Part shown: positions 21,683 to 28,786 of the stretch, piece by piece
Position numbering within the stretch: position 1 is the first letter of the stretch
Layout: every line of letters starts with the position of its first letter
Virus record (IMG/VR): IMGVR_UViG_3300035661_000172
Location: 1 to 37,317 of that record
From: a virus
Reading direction: 5' to 3' (one strand)
Length of the DNA: 37,317 nt
Translations under genes and position numbers: made by a program
The notes under the pieces: generated by a model
What the model was told of the DNA's origin: nothing
Seen by the model: only the letters and a program-made list of their open reading frames with translations
Database searches by the model: none

Positions 21683-22162
21683 ATGCAACTGTCCGAGCAC
21701 TTCAGCTTCGAAGAGCTGACCACGGTCGGGCCGCATATCGGCATCTTCAACGATCCTCCGCAGGATCTCGCGGGCAACCTGATCAAGGTGGCCGAGAAGC
21801 TGGAGCAGGCCCGGGCCATCTGGAACGTGCCGGTCCGCATCTCCTACGGCTACCGATCCGAGGCGCTGAACGAGGCCGCGGGCGGGAGCACCACCAGCGC
21901 GCACGTGGACGGCTTGGCCGCGGATGTCATCCCCCAGGGCCTGGATCTGCGGGCTGCATGGGACGCCTTGGTCGCTGACCCTGCGTTCATGCAGGACGTG
22001 GACCAACTCATCATCGAGCGCGGCTGCATCCACATCGGGCTTCCGGTCTTCCAGCACCACTTCATCCCCCGGCACGAGCTCCGGCTGGACGAGGACATCA
22101 ACGGTCGGAGGGCCTATCCCCTCTTCGGGGTCTGGACCGACAACGGCGTCGTCAAAGCGTAG
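21683..22162 (+). CDS. Peptidase M15-type endolysin
   Basis: A 159-residue zinc peptidase of the M15 (D-Ala-D-Ala carboxypeptidase-like) family used by phages to cut peptidoglycan cross-bridges. The zinc ligands are His74 and Asp81 in SAHVDGLAAD and His117 in CIHIGL, with Glu112 as a possible catalytic residue. SYGYRSEALNEAAGG is the usual lead-in. There is no signal peptide, so the holin gene 370 bases downstream should release it. With the GH108 gene decayed, this is probably the phage's working endolysin. Confidence 0.92.
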   Translation: MQLSEHFSFEELTTVGPHIGIFNDPPQDLAGNLIKVAEKLEQARAIWNVPVRISYGYRSEALNEAAGGSTTSAHVDGLAADVIPQGLDLRAAWDALVADPAFMQDVDQLIIERGCIHIGLPVFQHHFIPRHELRLDEDINGRRAYPLFGVWTDNGVVKA

Positions 22163-22170
22163 GAGAACCC

Positions 22171-22521
22171 ATGTCCACCTGGTATCCGCCCTCCCTCGGC
22201 TACAGCGTGAACAGCTTGGCCACGACCAACGCCGCGCTGATCAAGGCGGGGCCCTCGCGGCTGCAGGGCTACTACATCAACAACACCTCCGCCGCCACCA
22301 AGTGGGTTCGGTTCTACGACAAGGCCACCGTGCCGGTCCCCGGCACGGACATTCCCGTTCTGGTCATAGCTGTCCCTGCGACACTTAGCAAGGAATTGGC
22401 GCTGGACGAGGGCTACCCCTTTCTGCTCGGTATCGGTGTCTCCATCACCGGCGCAGCCCCCGCAAACGATGCCACCGCAGTCGCTGCTGGCGATGTGCAG
22501 GTGGCCATCGAGTACGTGTGA
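22171..22521 (+). CDS. Hypothetical beta-rich protein in the lysis region (116 aa)
   Basis: A 116-residue protein of a type often seen in phage genomes but not functionally named: SLATTNAALIKAGPSRLQGYYINNTSA, then KWVRFYDKATVPVPGTDIPV and a strand-rich end closing in VQVAIEYV. It looks like a single beta-sandwich without membrane segments. A decoration or head/tail accessory protein is possible, though it sits between endolysin and holin genes. GGAGAACCC upstream of the ATG is the ribosome site. Confidence 0.6.
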   Translation: MSTWYPPSLGYSVNSLATTNAALIKAGPSRLQGYYINNTSAATKWVRFYDKATVPVPGTDIPVLVIAVPATLSKELALDEGYPFLLGIGVSITGAAPANDATAVAAGDVQVAIEYV

Positions 22522-22529
22522 GGCAGGCC

Positions 22530-23060
22530 ATGGCATTCGACTGGAGGGCTCTTGTTAAATCGGTGGCTCCGTCCATCGGGACTGCTCTGGGCGGCCCGCT
22601 CGGGGGCGTGGCAGGTCTGGCGCTGGCGAAGGTTCTTGGTGTTCCAGACGCAAGCGCGGGCGACGATACAGCCCTTGCGGCCGCCGTCCAGGGCGCCACT
22701 CCCGATCAACTTCTTGCGCTCAAGAAGGCTGACCAGGACTTCCAGATCCAGATGACCGAGCTGGGATTCAAGGACCAGGAGGCCATCGCCGCCATCAACG
22801 CCGGGGACAGGGCCAGCGCCCGCGACCGCGAAGTCGCCACGAAGGACTGGACCCCGAAGGCCTTGGCCATCTCCATCACCATCGGATTCTTCGGGCTCCT
22901 CTACTACCTGCTGCGCCACGAGCCTCCACAAGGCTCCCGGGACATCCTCAACATCATGCTCGGCTCCCTGGGTGCGGCCTGGATGGGGGTCGTCACCTAC
23001 TACTTCGGCAGCTCCGCCGGGTCTGACCGAAAGACCGAGATCTTGGGAGGGAAACCATGA
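22530..23060 (+). CDS. Holin of the 3TM family
   Basis: A 176-residue holin matching the Holin_3TMs type: a Gly/Ala-rich N-terminal membrane segment (VAPSIGTALGGPLGGVAGLALAKVL), the signature ATPDQLLALKKADQDFQIQM, then GDRASARDREVATKD, and two C-terminal membrane helices (ALAISITIGFFGLLYYLL and IMLGSLGAAWMGVVTYYF). It should form the membrane lesion that lets the M15 enzyme reach the wall. A GTG at 22518 would add four residues and overlap the previous stop; the ATG at 22530 gives the usual start. A dual start cannot be excluded. Confidence 0.88.
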   Translation: MAFDWRALVKSVAPSIGTALGGPLGGVAGLALAKVLGVPDASAGDDTALAAAVQGATPDQLLALKKADQDFQIQMTELGFKDQEAIAAINAGDRASARDREVATKDWTPKALAISITIGFFGLLYYLLRHEPPQGSRDILNIMLGSLGAAWMGVVTYYFGSSAGSDRKTEILGGKP

Positions 23061-23368
23061 CTGGACGCACCTGCGATGCGGATGGCTGCCCTTACAACGG
23101 CAAACCTAGTGAAGAACGGCGAGGCTGGCACTTGGAACGACGAATCGGCCTGGACGTGATCATTTCCTTCCTGCTGATGCTCTTCGCTGGCATCGGCTAC
23201 GTGATCCACGAGGACACCAGGGTAACGAAGGTTGAGGATCGGGCCACGAGCCTCGAAGCCTCCGATGTCCGGATCCAGAAGGCCCAGGACGACCAGAAGA
23301 GCGAGGTCAGGTCGGACCTCAAGGCCATCAACGACAAGCTGGATCGATTGATTGAACGGAGGCCCTGA
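23057..23368 (+). CDS. Membrane-anchored coiled-coil protein of the lysis region
   Basis: A 103-residue protein. The N-terminus has CDADGCPYNG, a possible small metal knuckle; then one membrane helix (LDVIISFLLMLFAGIGYVI, about 32-50), then a coiled coil to the end (VEDRATSLEASDVRIQKA, LKAINDKLDRLIER). The layout and place after the holin suggest an accessory lysis protein, for example a spanin-like or holin-partner role, but the cysteine-rich cytosolic side is not typical for an i-spanin. It overlaps holin by ATGA. Confidence 0.6.
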   Translation: MTGRTCDADGCPYNGKPSEERRGWHLERRIGLDVIISFLLMLFAGIGYVIHEDTRVTKVEDRATSLEASDVRIQKAQDDQKSEVRSDLKAINDKLDRLIERRP

Positions 23369-23568
23369 TGTGCTTCCCCTCCGCCAGCCCTCCCCCGGCC
23401 CCGGTGATCCCACCCACCGAGCAGCCCAACGACCCCGCCATCTCCGCGGCCGTGAACGCTGACCGGAAGCGCCGGGCCGCAGCCAACGGCATGGACTCGA
23501 CCCTCCTCACCGGCGCGGCCGGCCTGGCCGCACCCACCACCACCACGAAGACCCTTCTGGGATCATGA
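23368..23568 (+). CDS. Small proline-rich virion-region protein before portal
   Basis: A 66-residue protein with a Pro-rich N-terminus (PSASPPPAPVIPPTEQP) and a C-terminus (RRAAANGMDSTLLTGAAGL, KTLLGS) typical of a small conserved protein found next to portal or head-tail genes in many phages (pattern RR-GRA-TILTG-GL...TKTLLG). The role is not established. It overlaps both neighbours (TGATG at its start, ATGATG at its end). Confidence 0.65.
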   Translation: MCFPSASPPPAPVIPPTEQPNDPAISAAVNADRKRRAAANGMDSTLLTGAAGLAAPTTTTKTLLGS

Positions 23569-25265
23569 TGCGCGCCATCGCCAAGATCGAACCCGATGTC
23601 GAGCTCCGAAGGGAGCTGGACCGGCGTCTTGGTGCCCTGCGCATCGAGCGGGCCTCCTTCATCGATCACTGGCGAGATCTGAGCGACCACATCCTTCCGC
23701 GTGGCGCCCGGTTCTTCGTGACGGACCGGAACCGGGGCGAGCGTAAGAACATGCGCATCATGGACAACACGGCCACCATGAGCGTCCGAACCATGTCCTC
23801 GGGCATGATGTCGGGTCTTACCTCCCCCGCCCGGCCTTGGTTCAGCCTGAAGACCTCCGACCCGGGGCTCAACGAATACAAGCCTATCAAGATGTGGCTG
23901 GAGCTGGTCCGCGACCGTATGGCCGAGGTCTTCCTACGGTCGAACCTCTACACCACCCTGCCCGTCACCTACACGGACCTGGGTGTCTTCGGGACCCACG
24001 CCTTCGCTGTCCTGGAGGACGACCAGAGCGTGATCAGGTGCTTCCCGTTCCCCATCGGGTCATACTGCATCGGCACCAACCACCGCGGCGTGGTAGACAC
24101 TTGCTTCCGCGAGTTCCAAATGACGCGCAAGCAGTTGGTGGAGCAGTTCGGCATCGAGAATGTCTCCCCCCAGGTCCGCCAGGCCTTCGAGCTCCGCGTG
24201 GGTACCGATGCTTGGGTGGACGTGGTCCATGCCGTGGAGCCTAATCCGGACTTCGATGAGCGGAAGGCACACGCCAAGTACAAGCCCTTCCGGTCCGTCT
24301 ACTACGAGAAGGGCGGCATCGCGGGCCAGTTCCTGAAGATCAGCGGCTTCGACACCTTCCCGATCATGGTAGCCCGGTGGAGCATCACCGGCGAGGACAT
24401 CTACGGGACCAGCCCGGCCATGGACGCCCTGGGAGACATCCGCGCCCTGCAGCTGCTCCAGAAGCGCAAGGCCCAGGCCATCGACAAGCTGGTGAATCCC
24501 CCCATGAAGGCGCCCAGCAGCCTACGGAACCAGCGCGCCAGCCTCCTGCCCGGGGATGTGACCTATGTGGACCAGAGCCAGGGCGGCCAGTCCTTCGAGC
24601 CCGCGTATGTGATCAGGCCCGAACTGCAGGCCCTGCTGGAGGACATCCAGGAGAACCAGGCCCGCATCCGCAAGGCCTTCTTCGAGGACATCTTCCTCAT
24701 GATCGCCAACGATCAGCGCAGCGGCGTGACCGCTACCGAGATCCAGGAGCGCCACGAAGAGAAGATGCTCATGCTCGGGCCCATCCTTGAGCGAATGAAC
24801 GACGAGCTGCTTGATCCGCTGATTGAGCGGACCTTCAGCATCATGGTCAAGATGAACGTTATTCCCCCGCCTCCGCCCGAGGTGCAGGGGATGAACATGA
24901 CCATCGAATACGTGTCCATCCTGGCTCAGGCCCAGAAGATGATCGGGGTTGGTGCCATCGAGAAGTGGGTGGCCTTCGTCGGGAACCTGGCCAGTGCCAA
25001 GCCCGATGTGCTCGATCTCCCCGACTTCGACCAGGCCGTTCAGGTCTATGGCGACATGGTGGGCGTCCCGCCCCAGCTCCAGCGGGACCAGATGGCCGTG
25101 GCCGCGGACCGTCAGCAGCGAGCCAAGCAGCAGCAGGCCCAGCAGGCGATGCAGATGGCCCAGGCTGGCGCACAGACCGCCCAGACCCTTGGGCAGACCC
25201 CGGTCACTTCTGACAGCGCCCTCGGGGCCATGATCAGTCGGGCCACCGGCGGGGTGGCACAGTGA
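23565..25265 (+). CDS. Portal protein (head-tail connector, BPP-1/epsilon15 type)
   Basis: A 566-residue portal. The conserved N-terminal stretch has RASFIDHWRDLSDHILPRGARF, NTATMSVRTMSSGMMSGLTSPARPWF and FGTHAFAVLEDD, characteristic of podovirus head-to-tail connecting proteins. The middle has GTSPAMDALGDIRALQLLQKRK, the long stem helix region, and IANDQRSGVTATEIQERHEE. The last 60 residues are Gln/Ala-rich (QQRAKQQQAQQAMQM), probably the barrel or a disordered tail. As a dodecamer it forms the DNA entry vertex and docks terminase. Two adjacent ATGs exist (23565 and 23568). Confidence 0.93.
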   Translation: MMRAIAKIEPDVELRRELDRRLGALRIERASFIDHWRDLSDHILPRGARFFVTDRNRGERKNMRIMDNTATMSVRTMSSGMMSGLTSPARPWFSLKTSDPGLNEYKPIKMWLELVRDRMAEVFLRSNLYTTLPVTYTDLGVFGTHAFAVLEDDQSVIRCFPFPIGSYCIGTNHRGVVDTCFREFQMTRKQLVEQFGIENVSPQVRQAFELRVGTDAWVDVVHAVEPNPDFDERKAHAKYKPFRSVYYEKGGIAGQFLKISGFDTFPIMVARWSITGEDIYGTSPAMDALGDIRALQLLQKRKAQAIDKLVNPPMKAPSSLRNQRASLLPGDVTYVDQSQGGQSFEPAYVIRPELQALLEDIQENQARIRKAFFEDIFLMIANDQRSGVTATEIQERHEEKMLMLGPILERMNDELLDPLIERTFSIMVKMNVIPPPPPEVQGMNMTIEYVSILAQAQKMIGVGAIEKWVAFVGNLASAKPDVLDLPDFDQAVQVYGDMVGVPPQLQRDQMAVAADRQQRAKQQQAQQAMQMAQAGAQTAQTLGQTPVTSDSALGAMISRATGGVAQ

Positions 25266-25603
25266 CCGAAGAACTGCGGCCCCCCCTGGAGGGATTCAAC
25301 GCCTCCGACGAGAAGCAGGTCGCCAAGCGGAAGCGCAAGGAGGACCGGGACCAGGAGCAGCGCCTGGCGGACCTCAAGGCCGTGCTCTCCACCCCGGAGG
25401 GCCGCCGCTTCGTGTGGCGCCAGCTGGGCGGCGTCTTCCGGCTCAGCTTCACCCCTGACCCCTACGCGACCGCCTTCAACGAAGGGATGAAGAGCCCCGG
25501 GCTCCAGCTCACTGCCGAGATCACCACCGAGTTCCCTGACCTCTACCTGCTGATGCAGGACGAGGCATTCCAGGCTGCCAAGAAGGAGAAAGCCAATGGC
25601 TGA
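25262..25603 (+). CDS. Bbp19-like small phage protein
   Basis: A 113-residue protein starting with GTG in a GTGA overlap with the portal stop. After a Lys/Glu/Arg-rich helix, the segment GRRFVWRQLGGVFRLSF, then TAFNEGMKSPGLQL and FPDLYLLMQDEAF matches the small conserved family named after BPP-1 Bbp19, always between portal and scaffold genes. Its role is not known; a head-assembly accessory is likely from position. Confidence 0.8.
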   Translation: MTEELRPPLEGFNASDEKQVAKRKRKEDRDQEQRLADLKAVLSTPEGRRFVWRQLGGVFRLSFTPDPYATAFNEGMKSPGLQLTAEITTEFPDLYLLMQDEAFQAAKKEKANG

Positions 25604-26249
25604 TGAAACCACGGGCACCGCAACCGCCACGGCGGAGACGACTGCCACGACCACCACCGAGACCGCGGCCGCCGAGACGACTGCCGCGGCCTCCACTGAA
25701 TCGCTCCTGACCGGCAAGCCCGGTGAGGGGGAAACCAAGGCCACCGAGGAACAGACCTCGACGGATGCGAAGGCGGCCGAGGAGAAGGGGAAGGAGGGCC
25801 CCCCCGAGAAGTACGAGTTCACGGCCCCCGAAGGCATTACGCTCGACCCCGCCGCCCTGGAGGCCTTCGAGCCTCTTGCCAAGGAACTCGGACTCTCCCA
25901 GGAGGCCGCCCAGAAGGTGGTCAACTTCGAGGCCGCCCGGATGAAGGCGCAGGCGGAAGCCTGGTCGAAGCAGCAGTCCAACTGGATCGCCGAGGTGAAG
26001 GCGGATAAGGAGATCGGCGGCCAGAACTTCGCCACCGCGATCCGTCAGGCCAACACCGCCCTGAACAAGTTCGGCGGCGAGCCCCTTGTGGCCGCGCTCC
26101 AGCAGCTCGGCATCGCCAACCACCCGGAACTGGTCAGAGCCTTCGCCCGCGTGGGCAAGGACATGGGCGAGGATACCGTCCACCAGCCTGGGAGCAGCCC
26201 CGGTGGGCCCCGCGACCTCGCCAAGATCCTCTACCCGAACCAGCCGTAA
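25596..26249 (+). CDS. Putative capsid scaffolding protein
   Basis: A 217-residue acidic protein just before the major capsid gene. Residues 1-70 are a low-complexity Thr/Ala/Glu tract. Then PEKYEFTAPEGITLDPAALEAF and KELGLSQEAAQKVVNFEA form the pattern typical of podovirus scaffolding proteins, followed by a helical core (AIRQANTALNKFGGEPLVAAL) and a Pro/Gly-rich end. It should guide capsid shell assembly and leave before maturation. Overlap with the previous gene is 8 bases. Confidence 0.78.
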   Translation: MADETTGTATATAETTATTTTETAAAETTAAASTESLLTGKPGEGETKATEEQTSTDAKAAEEKGKEGPPEKYEFTAPEGITLDPAALEAFEPLAKELGLSQEAAQKVVNFEAARMKAQAEAWSKQQSNWIAEVKADKEIGGQNFATAIRQANTALNKFGGEPLVAALQQLGIANHPELVRAFARVGKDMGEDTVHQPGSSPGGPRDLAKILYPNQP

Positions 26250-26261
26250 GGCTCCTTTCCA

Positions 26262-26299
26262 ACCTCCTTTGGCGGATAAAAACCGCCCCCTCCGGAGAC
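26262..26299 (+). promoter_or_regulatory. Structured leader of the major capsid gene
   Basis: ACCTCCTTTG (26262-26271), hairpin GGCGG / CCGCC (26271-26275 and 26283-26287) with an AT-rich loop, then CCCTCCGGAGAC (26288-26299) carrying the Shine-Dalgarno. The spike leader at 3476-3510 has the same outer blocks and a stem of different sequence that still pairs, which suggests selection on RNA structure. Confidence 0.5.
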
Positions 26300-26303
26300 T
26301 CAC

Positions 26304-27317
26304 ATGGCCACTCTTCCCAAGGCAGGCGCAGTTACCCTCCTCGACTTCGCCAAGTCCATCAACCCTGACGGCACCACCGCGGCTGTCGTCGAACTCCTCA
26401 ACCAGACCAACGAGGTCCTGGATGACATGCTGTGGATCGAGGGCAACCTGCCCACCGGCCACCGCTCCACCATCCGCACCGGCCTGCCCACGGTCGTCTG
26501 GCGCCAGCTCTACGGCGGCGTTCCCCCTAGCAAGAGCATCCGCGCCCAGGTGGACGACTCCTGTGGCATGCTCGAAGCCCGGTCCGAAGTGGACAAGGAC
26601 ATCGCCGAGCTGAACGGCAACACCGCCGCCTTCCGGCTGTCCGAGGCCGACTCCTTCCTGGAGTCCATGAACCAGACCTTCGTGCAGACCCTCTTCTACG
26701 GGGACACCAGCGTCAACCCTGAGCGCTTCCTGGGCCTCTCCGCCCGGTACGGCCTCAGCACCGCCACCAACGGCCAGAACATCATCAAGGCCGGCGGCGC
26801 CACCGCGAACAACAACAACTCGATCTGGCTCATCGGCTGGGGCGAGAACACCATCACAGGCATCTTCCCCAAGGGATCTTCGGCCGGCCTGGTCCACCAG
26901 GATCTCGGCGAGATCGACGCCTTCGACTCCAGCAACAACCGCTTCCGCGCCTACGCGGATCGGTTCCAGTGGAAGTGCGGCCTGGCCGTGCGCGACTGGC
27001 GCTACGCCGTCCGCATCTGCAACATTGACCAGACTAACCTCCTCACGGACACCGGCGGCACGACCTTCAAGCTCATCGAACTGATGATCAAGGCCCAGGC
27101 GCGCATCCCGGCCCTGAAGAAGTGCCGACCCGTGTTCTACGTGAACCGCACCATCAGCGAAATGCTGAAGATCCAGGCGATGAACAAGAGCACCGCGGCC
27201 CTGAGCCTCACCGAGGGCGCCGATCAGTTCGGCAACCAGCAGTTCGTCACGAACTTCATGGGGATCCCCATCCGCATGTGCGACCAGCTGCTCACCACCG
27301 AGGCGCTCGTCTCGTAG
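26304..27317 (+). CDS. Major capsid protein (epsilon15/BPP-1 type)
   Basis: A 337-residue capsid protein of HK97 fold as in epsilon15 and BPP-1. Characteristic segments: ATLPKAGAVTLLDFAKSINPDG at the start, ILNxx-like VVELLNQTNEVLDDMLWIEGN, GLPTVVWRQLYGGVPPSKS, TFVQTLFYGDTSVNPERFLGL, and SIWLIGWGENTITGIFPKGS. The C-terminal part (NRTISEMLKIQAMN, QQFVTNFMGIPIRMCDQLL) is also conserved. It builds the icosahedral shell with the cement protein encoded next. It has its own strong ribosome site and a structured leader, in keeping with high expression. Confidence 0.95.
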   Translation: MATLPKAGAVTLLDFAKSINPDGTTAAVVELLNQTNEVLDDMLWIEGNLPTGHRSTIRTGLPTVVWRQLYGGVPPSKSIRAQVDDSCGMLEARSEVDKDIAELNGNTAAFRLSEADSFLESMNQTFVQTLFYGDTSVNPERFLGLSARYGLSTATNGQNIIKAGGATANNNNSIWLIGWGENTITGIFPKGSSAGLVHQDLGEIDAFDSSNNRFRAYADRFQWKCGLAVRDWRYAVRICNIDQTNLLTDTGGTTFKLIELMIKAQARIPALKKCRPVFYVNRTISEMLKIQAMNKSTAALSLTEGADQFGNQQFVTNFMGIPIRMCDQLLTTEALVS

Positions 27318-27325
27318 GTCCTCCT

Positions 27326-27353
27326 CCTGGCCTGGGGCGACCCCTGGGCCAGG
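27326..27353 (+). other. Intergenic hairpin after the capsid gene
   Basis: CCTGGCCTGGGG (27326-27337) pairs with CCCC-TGGGCCAGG (27341-27353) with a single bulged T and a 3-base loop. No T-tract follows. It may stabilise the 3' end of the capsid message or set the level of the downstream cement gene. Confidence 0.4.
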
Positions 27354-27385
27354 TTCCACCCTCCCTCAACCATTCGGAGATCCCC

Positions 27386-27847
27386 ATGTTTCTCGATTCC
27401 CAGGAAGTCTTCAGTGCCTCGCAGAACTGCTTCGCCAGCAGCGCGGATGTCACGAGCACCAACATCATCGACCTCGCCCCGCACCTGGCGGCCAATGCCG
27501 CTTGGGCGTCCGACCTCGGCCCCGGCGAGGAGATCTCCATCCTCGCCCAGATCAATACCGCGGTCACTGGCGGCACCTCCTTGCAGCCCGTGCTGCAGAC
27601 CGATACCAACACCAACTTCGCCACCGCCCTCGCCGAGTTCCCACTCAGCGCCGCGATCCCCGTGGCGTCCCTGGTGGCCGGCTACCGCTTCCCGGTGATG
27701 CGCGTCCCCGGCTCCGGCCTGAAGCGCTACCTGCGCATCGCCTGGCGCAACGTGGGCGCCAATGCCGCGGGCGCGGCCTCCGCCTTCATCGTCAAGGACC
27801 CCCAGAACAGCCCGATCCAGATCGGCTCCGGCTTCTCCGTCGGCTAG
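27386..27847 (+). CDS. Bbp16-like capsid cement (decoration) protein
   Basis: A 153-residue protein placed right after the major capsid gene, as the jellyroll cement protein Bbp16 is in BPP-1. It begins with MFLDSQEVFSASQN, typical for this family, and continues with beta-strands such as EEISILAQINTAVTGGTS, YRFPVMRVPGSGLKRYLRIAW and SAFIVKDPQNSP. It probably binds between capsomers and stabilises the mature shell. CGGAG is the ribosome site. A longer frame to 27122 is a shadow of the capsid gene. Confidence 0.85.
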   Translation: MFLDSQEVFSASQNCFASSADVTSTNIIDLAPHLAANAAWASDLGPGEEISILAQINTAVTGGTSLQPVLQTDTNTNFATALAEFPLSAAIPVASLVAGYRFPVMRVPGSGLKRYLRIAWRNVGANAAGAASAFIVKDPQNSPIQIGSGFSVG

Positions 27848-27857
27848 TCCTCAACCG

Positions 27858-27897
27858 CCGGAGTGGGTCTTCGGGCCCGCTCCGGCTCCTTCTTTCT
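27858..27897 (+). terminator. Intrinsic terminator with TTCG loop after the cement gene
   Basis: An 11-bp stem, CCGGAGTGGGTC (27858-27869) with GGGCCCGCTCCGG (27873-27885, including G-T pairs), has a TTCG tetraloop and is followed by CTCCTTCTTTCT. It should end part of the transcripts from capsid and cement genes and so lower expression of downstream tail genes. Confidence 0.6.
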
Positions 27898-27906
27898 GGA
27901 GCACCC

Positions 27907-28077
27907 ATGTTCGTCAAAGCGAAAGTCCGGCTCTACCACAAGAACATCAAGGAACCAGGCGAGATCTTCGAGGTTCCCGACGACAACGGTGAGTCTCCGG
28001 CCTACGAGATCCTCCCCAAGGCCCAGGTGAAGAAGCTCGGCCTGACCTCCGAAGCGGACGACACCGACCAGGCCTAA
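27907..28077 (+). CDS. Small conserved head-region protein (56 aa)
   Basis: A 56-residue protein: a beta segment FVKAKVRLYHKNIKEPGEIFEV, then a helical end (YEILPKAQVKKLGL) with an acidic tail. Similar short proteins that resemble an SH3-like or small beta fold are common between capsid and tail genes, with no known role. CTGGAG upstream gives the ribosome site. It lies between two hairpins. Confidence 0.55.
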   Translation: MFVKAKVRLYHKNIKEPGEIFEVPDDNGESPAYEILPKAQVKKLGLTSEADDTDQA

Positions 28078-28087
28078 TCCGTTCTGA

Positions 28088-28114
28088 CCGGCCGCTCCTC
28101 CCAGGGGCGGCCGG
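28088..28114 (+). other. Intergenic hairpin before the tail tube genes
   Basis: An 11-bp stem, CCGGCCGCTCC (28088-28098) with GGGGCGGCCGG (28104-28114), loop TCCCA. No T-tract follows, so it is not a classic terminator. It lies between the small head-region gene and the adaptor gene, whose ribosome site AAGGA follows 17 bases later. Confidence 0.4.
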
Positions 28115-28141
28115 CGCAGGGCTCGCCACAAGGACCCCCTC

Positions 28142-28786
28142 ATGGCCTCCAAGGTAGACATCTGCAACATGGCCCTGATGCGGATCGGGGTCTCCACGAT
28201 CATCGCAGACATGAAGGAGGGCTCCCAGGAGGCCAACGTCTGCGCGCAGTTCTTCGACGCCACGCTGGACTACATCCTCCGGGACTACCCCTGGAACTTT
28301 GCCGAGGTGCGCGTCACCCTGGCCCAGGCTGCGGGCGATCCACCTACCAACTGGGCCTTCAAGTACGCCTACCCCTCGGACTGCCTGATGGCCATCGCCA
28401 TCACCATCCCGGGTCTCCGCACCCCTACCGCCGCCGCCCGGGTCCCCTTCAGAGTGGCCTACGAACCAGGTGTGGGCCGCGTGATCTACACGGACATGGG
28501 CTCTGCGGAGTTGGTGTACCGGGCCCGCGTCACCGACACCACCATGTGGGACCCCATGTTCGTCTCGGCCTTCGCCTACTTGCTGGCCTCCGAGATCGCC
28601 ATGCCCTTGTCCGTGAACCCTGCCGTCTCACAACAGGCGCGGCAGGCCTATGCGCTGGTCTCCAGCGCCGCCGCCGCTCGGAACATGAGCGAGGGCGCCG
28701 AGGGCCCGGAACCGCCTTCCGAGCTGATCGCCACCCGGAACATGGCCGTTCCCTTCTCCCGCGACAGTTGGCCCTACTATGGGTAG
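28142..28786 (+). CDS. Tail tube / adaptor protein A (T7 gp11-like)
   Basis: A 214-residue protein of the tail tubular A type: MASKVDICNMALMRIG, then DATLDYILRDYPWNFAEVRVTLA, WAFKYAYPSDCL and the C-terminal LLASEIAMPLSVNPAVSQQARQ. It docks below the portal as a 12-mer ring and connects to the nozzle protein. The following nozzle gene begins within its last 8 bases. Confidence 0.9.
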   Translation: MASKVDICNMALMRIGVSTIIADMKEGSQEANVCAQFFDATLDYILRDYPWNFAEVRVTLAQAAGDPPTNWAFKYAYPSDCLMAIAITIPGLRTPTAAARVPFRVAYEPGVGRVIYTDMGSAELVYRARVTDTTMWDPMFVSAFAYLLASEIAMPLSVNPAVSQQARQAYALVSSAAAARNMSEGAEGPEPPSELIATRNMAVPFSRDSWPYYG

